Assembly: GCA_900102235.1 (NCBI GenBank)
Contig: FMVL01000003.1
Location: 1-64,000, forward strand
Direction of reading: 5' to 3'
Origin: Lachnospiraceae bacterium XBB2008
Lineage (GTDB): Bacteria > Bacillota > Clostridia > Lachnospirales > Lachnospiraceae
Length of the DNA stretch: 64,000 nucleotides
The position numbers and the translations under genes are program-made. Below the pieces are notes generated by a model that saw only the letters and a program-made list of their open reading frames with translations, was not told the origin of the DNA and ran no database searches. Every line of letters starts with the position of its first letter. Position 1 is the stretch's first letter. Positions 63,328 through 64,000 of the stretch are shown here, in pieces.

Positions 63328-64000
63328 TTACTTCAGTGCTTCCTTCAGCACTTCCAGATTGGCTGTCATTACAGACAGATACGAAGTGCCGTTCTCTACG
63401 TCTTTTTGAGTAGTTGACTGCATGGAATCCATAGTCAGGATCTGCTGATCCTTACCGGATGTATTATCACGTACGGTTTCCGCTACACTGTGATCGGTAC
63501 CATCGATCGTCATGATCGCACCGAGTCCCAGTTCGTCGGTCTTATCGGCCAGGAATACTATCGTTTCAAAGCTGGCTTCGGTTTCAGCCGAGCATCCGGC
63601 GAAGGCAGCGTAGTAATCAAGTCCGTAATCGTCAACCATATATCTGAAGGGAAAACGATCTCCGAAGAGAAGCGTATGAACCGATCCGGCTTCTACTGCT
63701 GCGGCGTATTCCTTATCAAGATCGTTCAGTCTATCCTTGTATGCATCCGCATTGGCTCTGTAGCTGTCTGCATTGTCGGGATCCGCCTCTGCCAGACCGT
63801 CAGCGATCGCATCCGTAAATATTTCAGCGTTACGCAGAGAAAGCCATACATGCTCATCAAGTTCCTCCTCGTGCTCATGGTCGTGATCCTCGTCTTCATG
63901 GTCATGGTCTTCATCTTCGTGGTCGTGCTCCATGCCTTCCACGATCTCCTCGGCCTTGACTTTTTCTCCGAGCACTTCAAGCAGATCGATCACTACCATA
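63328..64000 (-). CDS. znuA: Zinc-binding lipoprotein of ABC transporter, N-terminus outside window
   Basis: Only the C-terminal 224 residues are seen; the gene continues past base 64000. A His/Asp/Glu-rich loop ('HDHEDEDHDHEDEDHDHEHE') near the start of this part is the flexible zinc-capturing loop of ZnuA/AdcA-type proteins. The metal ligand region 'LDEHVWLSLRNAEIFTDAIA', the helix 'DAYKDRLNDLDKEYAAAVEA', 'LLFGDRFPFRYMVDDYGLDY' and 'TETVRDNTSGKDQ'-like end ('AETVRDNTSGKDQQIL') match the cluster A-1 binding proteins. Zinc repression by a Fur-family regulator would be expected but the promoter is not in view. Confidence 0.92.
   Translation of the reverse strand, partial: MVVIDLLEVLGEKVKAEEIVEGMEHDHEDEDHDHEDEDHDHEHEEELDEHVWLSLRNAEIFTDAIADGLAEADPDNADSYRANADAYKDRLNDLDKEYAAAVEAGSVHTLLFGDRFPFRYMVDDYGLDYYAAFAGCSAETEASFETIVFLADKTDELGLGAIMTIDGTDHSVAETVRDNTSGKDQQILTMDSMQSTTQKDVENGTSYLSVMTANLEVLKEALK

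Overview
The window looks like a chromosomal segment of a motile, anaerobic Lachnospiraceae-type Clostridium relative (Butyrivibrio-like, inferred and not proven). The evidence is the SCIFF peptide with its radical-SAM maturase next to secDF, the dapL/lysA lysine route, a SecD-SecF fusion, three chemoreceptors plus CheV, c-di-GMP proteins, and strong sigma-A promoters with Gram-positive Shine-Dalgarno sites. Most genes lie on the minus strand in long, tightly overlapping operons.

Layout. 1-1460: the end of an IS3-family transposon inserted into an IS200/IS605-type tnpB. 1458-2801: a Fic gene whose promoter is bracketed by four copies of a 10-bp motif, then a palindrome-rich spacer. 2823-18381: housekeeping genes on the minus strand (glgA, dCMP deaminase, recJ, secDF, scfB, scfA, recO, era, a DUF4349 lipoprotein, an M16C peptidase, a sigma-70-like protein without recognisable promoter-binding regions, and a rhomboid-like membrane protein). 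18501-24199: two chemoreceptors, an unknown charged protein and a double receiver protein. 24213-32829: thrC, an AP2-domain protein, a GH25-like protein split by a low-complexity insert, an ApbE lipoprotein, a third chemoreceptor, lysA. 32845-40995: one minus-strand run of a 1305-residue repeat protein, hisH, hisF, ung and helD, continuing into lysA.

41091-49986: an EAL phosphodiesterase, cheV, a lipoprotein, an orphan histidine kinase, scpA/scpB, a phosphoesterase and rpsU. Between scpB and the next gene is a 0.5-kb insertion with 12-13 bp inverted repeats, an 11-bp flanking direct repeat and one small gene without a transposase (a mobile-insertion-cassette candidate). 50124-52367: a stand-alone CARF plus PD-(D/E)xK nuclease-like protein (Card1/DUF1887 type), divergent from a GGDEF protein. 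52763-60313: two ATPase clusters, MoxR/VWA-peptidase/leucine-rich-repeat and J-domain/YbjN-like/CbbX-type AAA, with an XRE regulator between them. 60488-64000: dapL and a zinc-uptake znuABC operon cut by the window end.

The most noteworthy items are the 1305-residue membrane protein with nine near-identical FliM-N-like peptides, the insertion cassette, the CARF nuclease outside any visible CRISPR locus, the paired ATPase clusters, the degenerate sigma factor, the GH25 protein with an altered DxE motif, and the Fic operator array.
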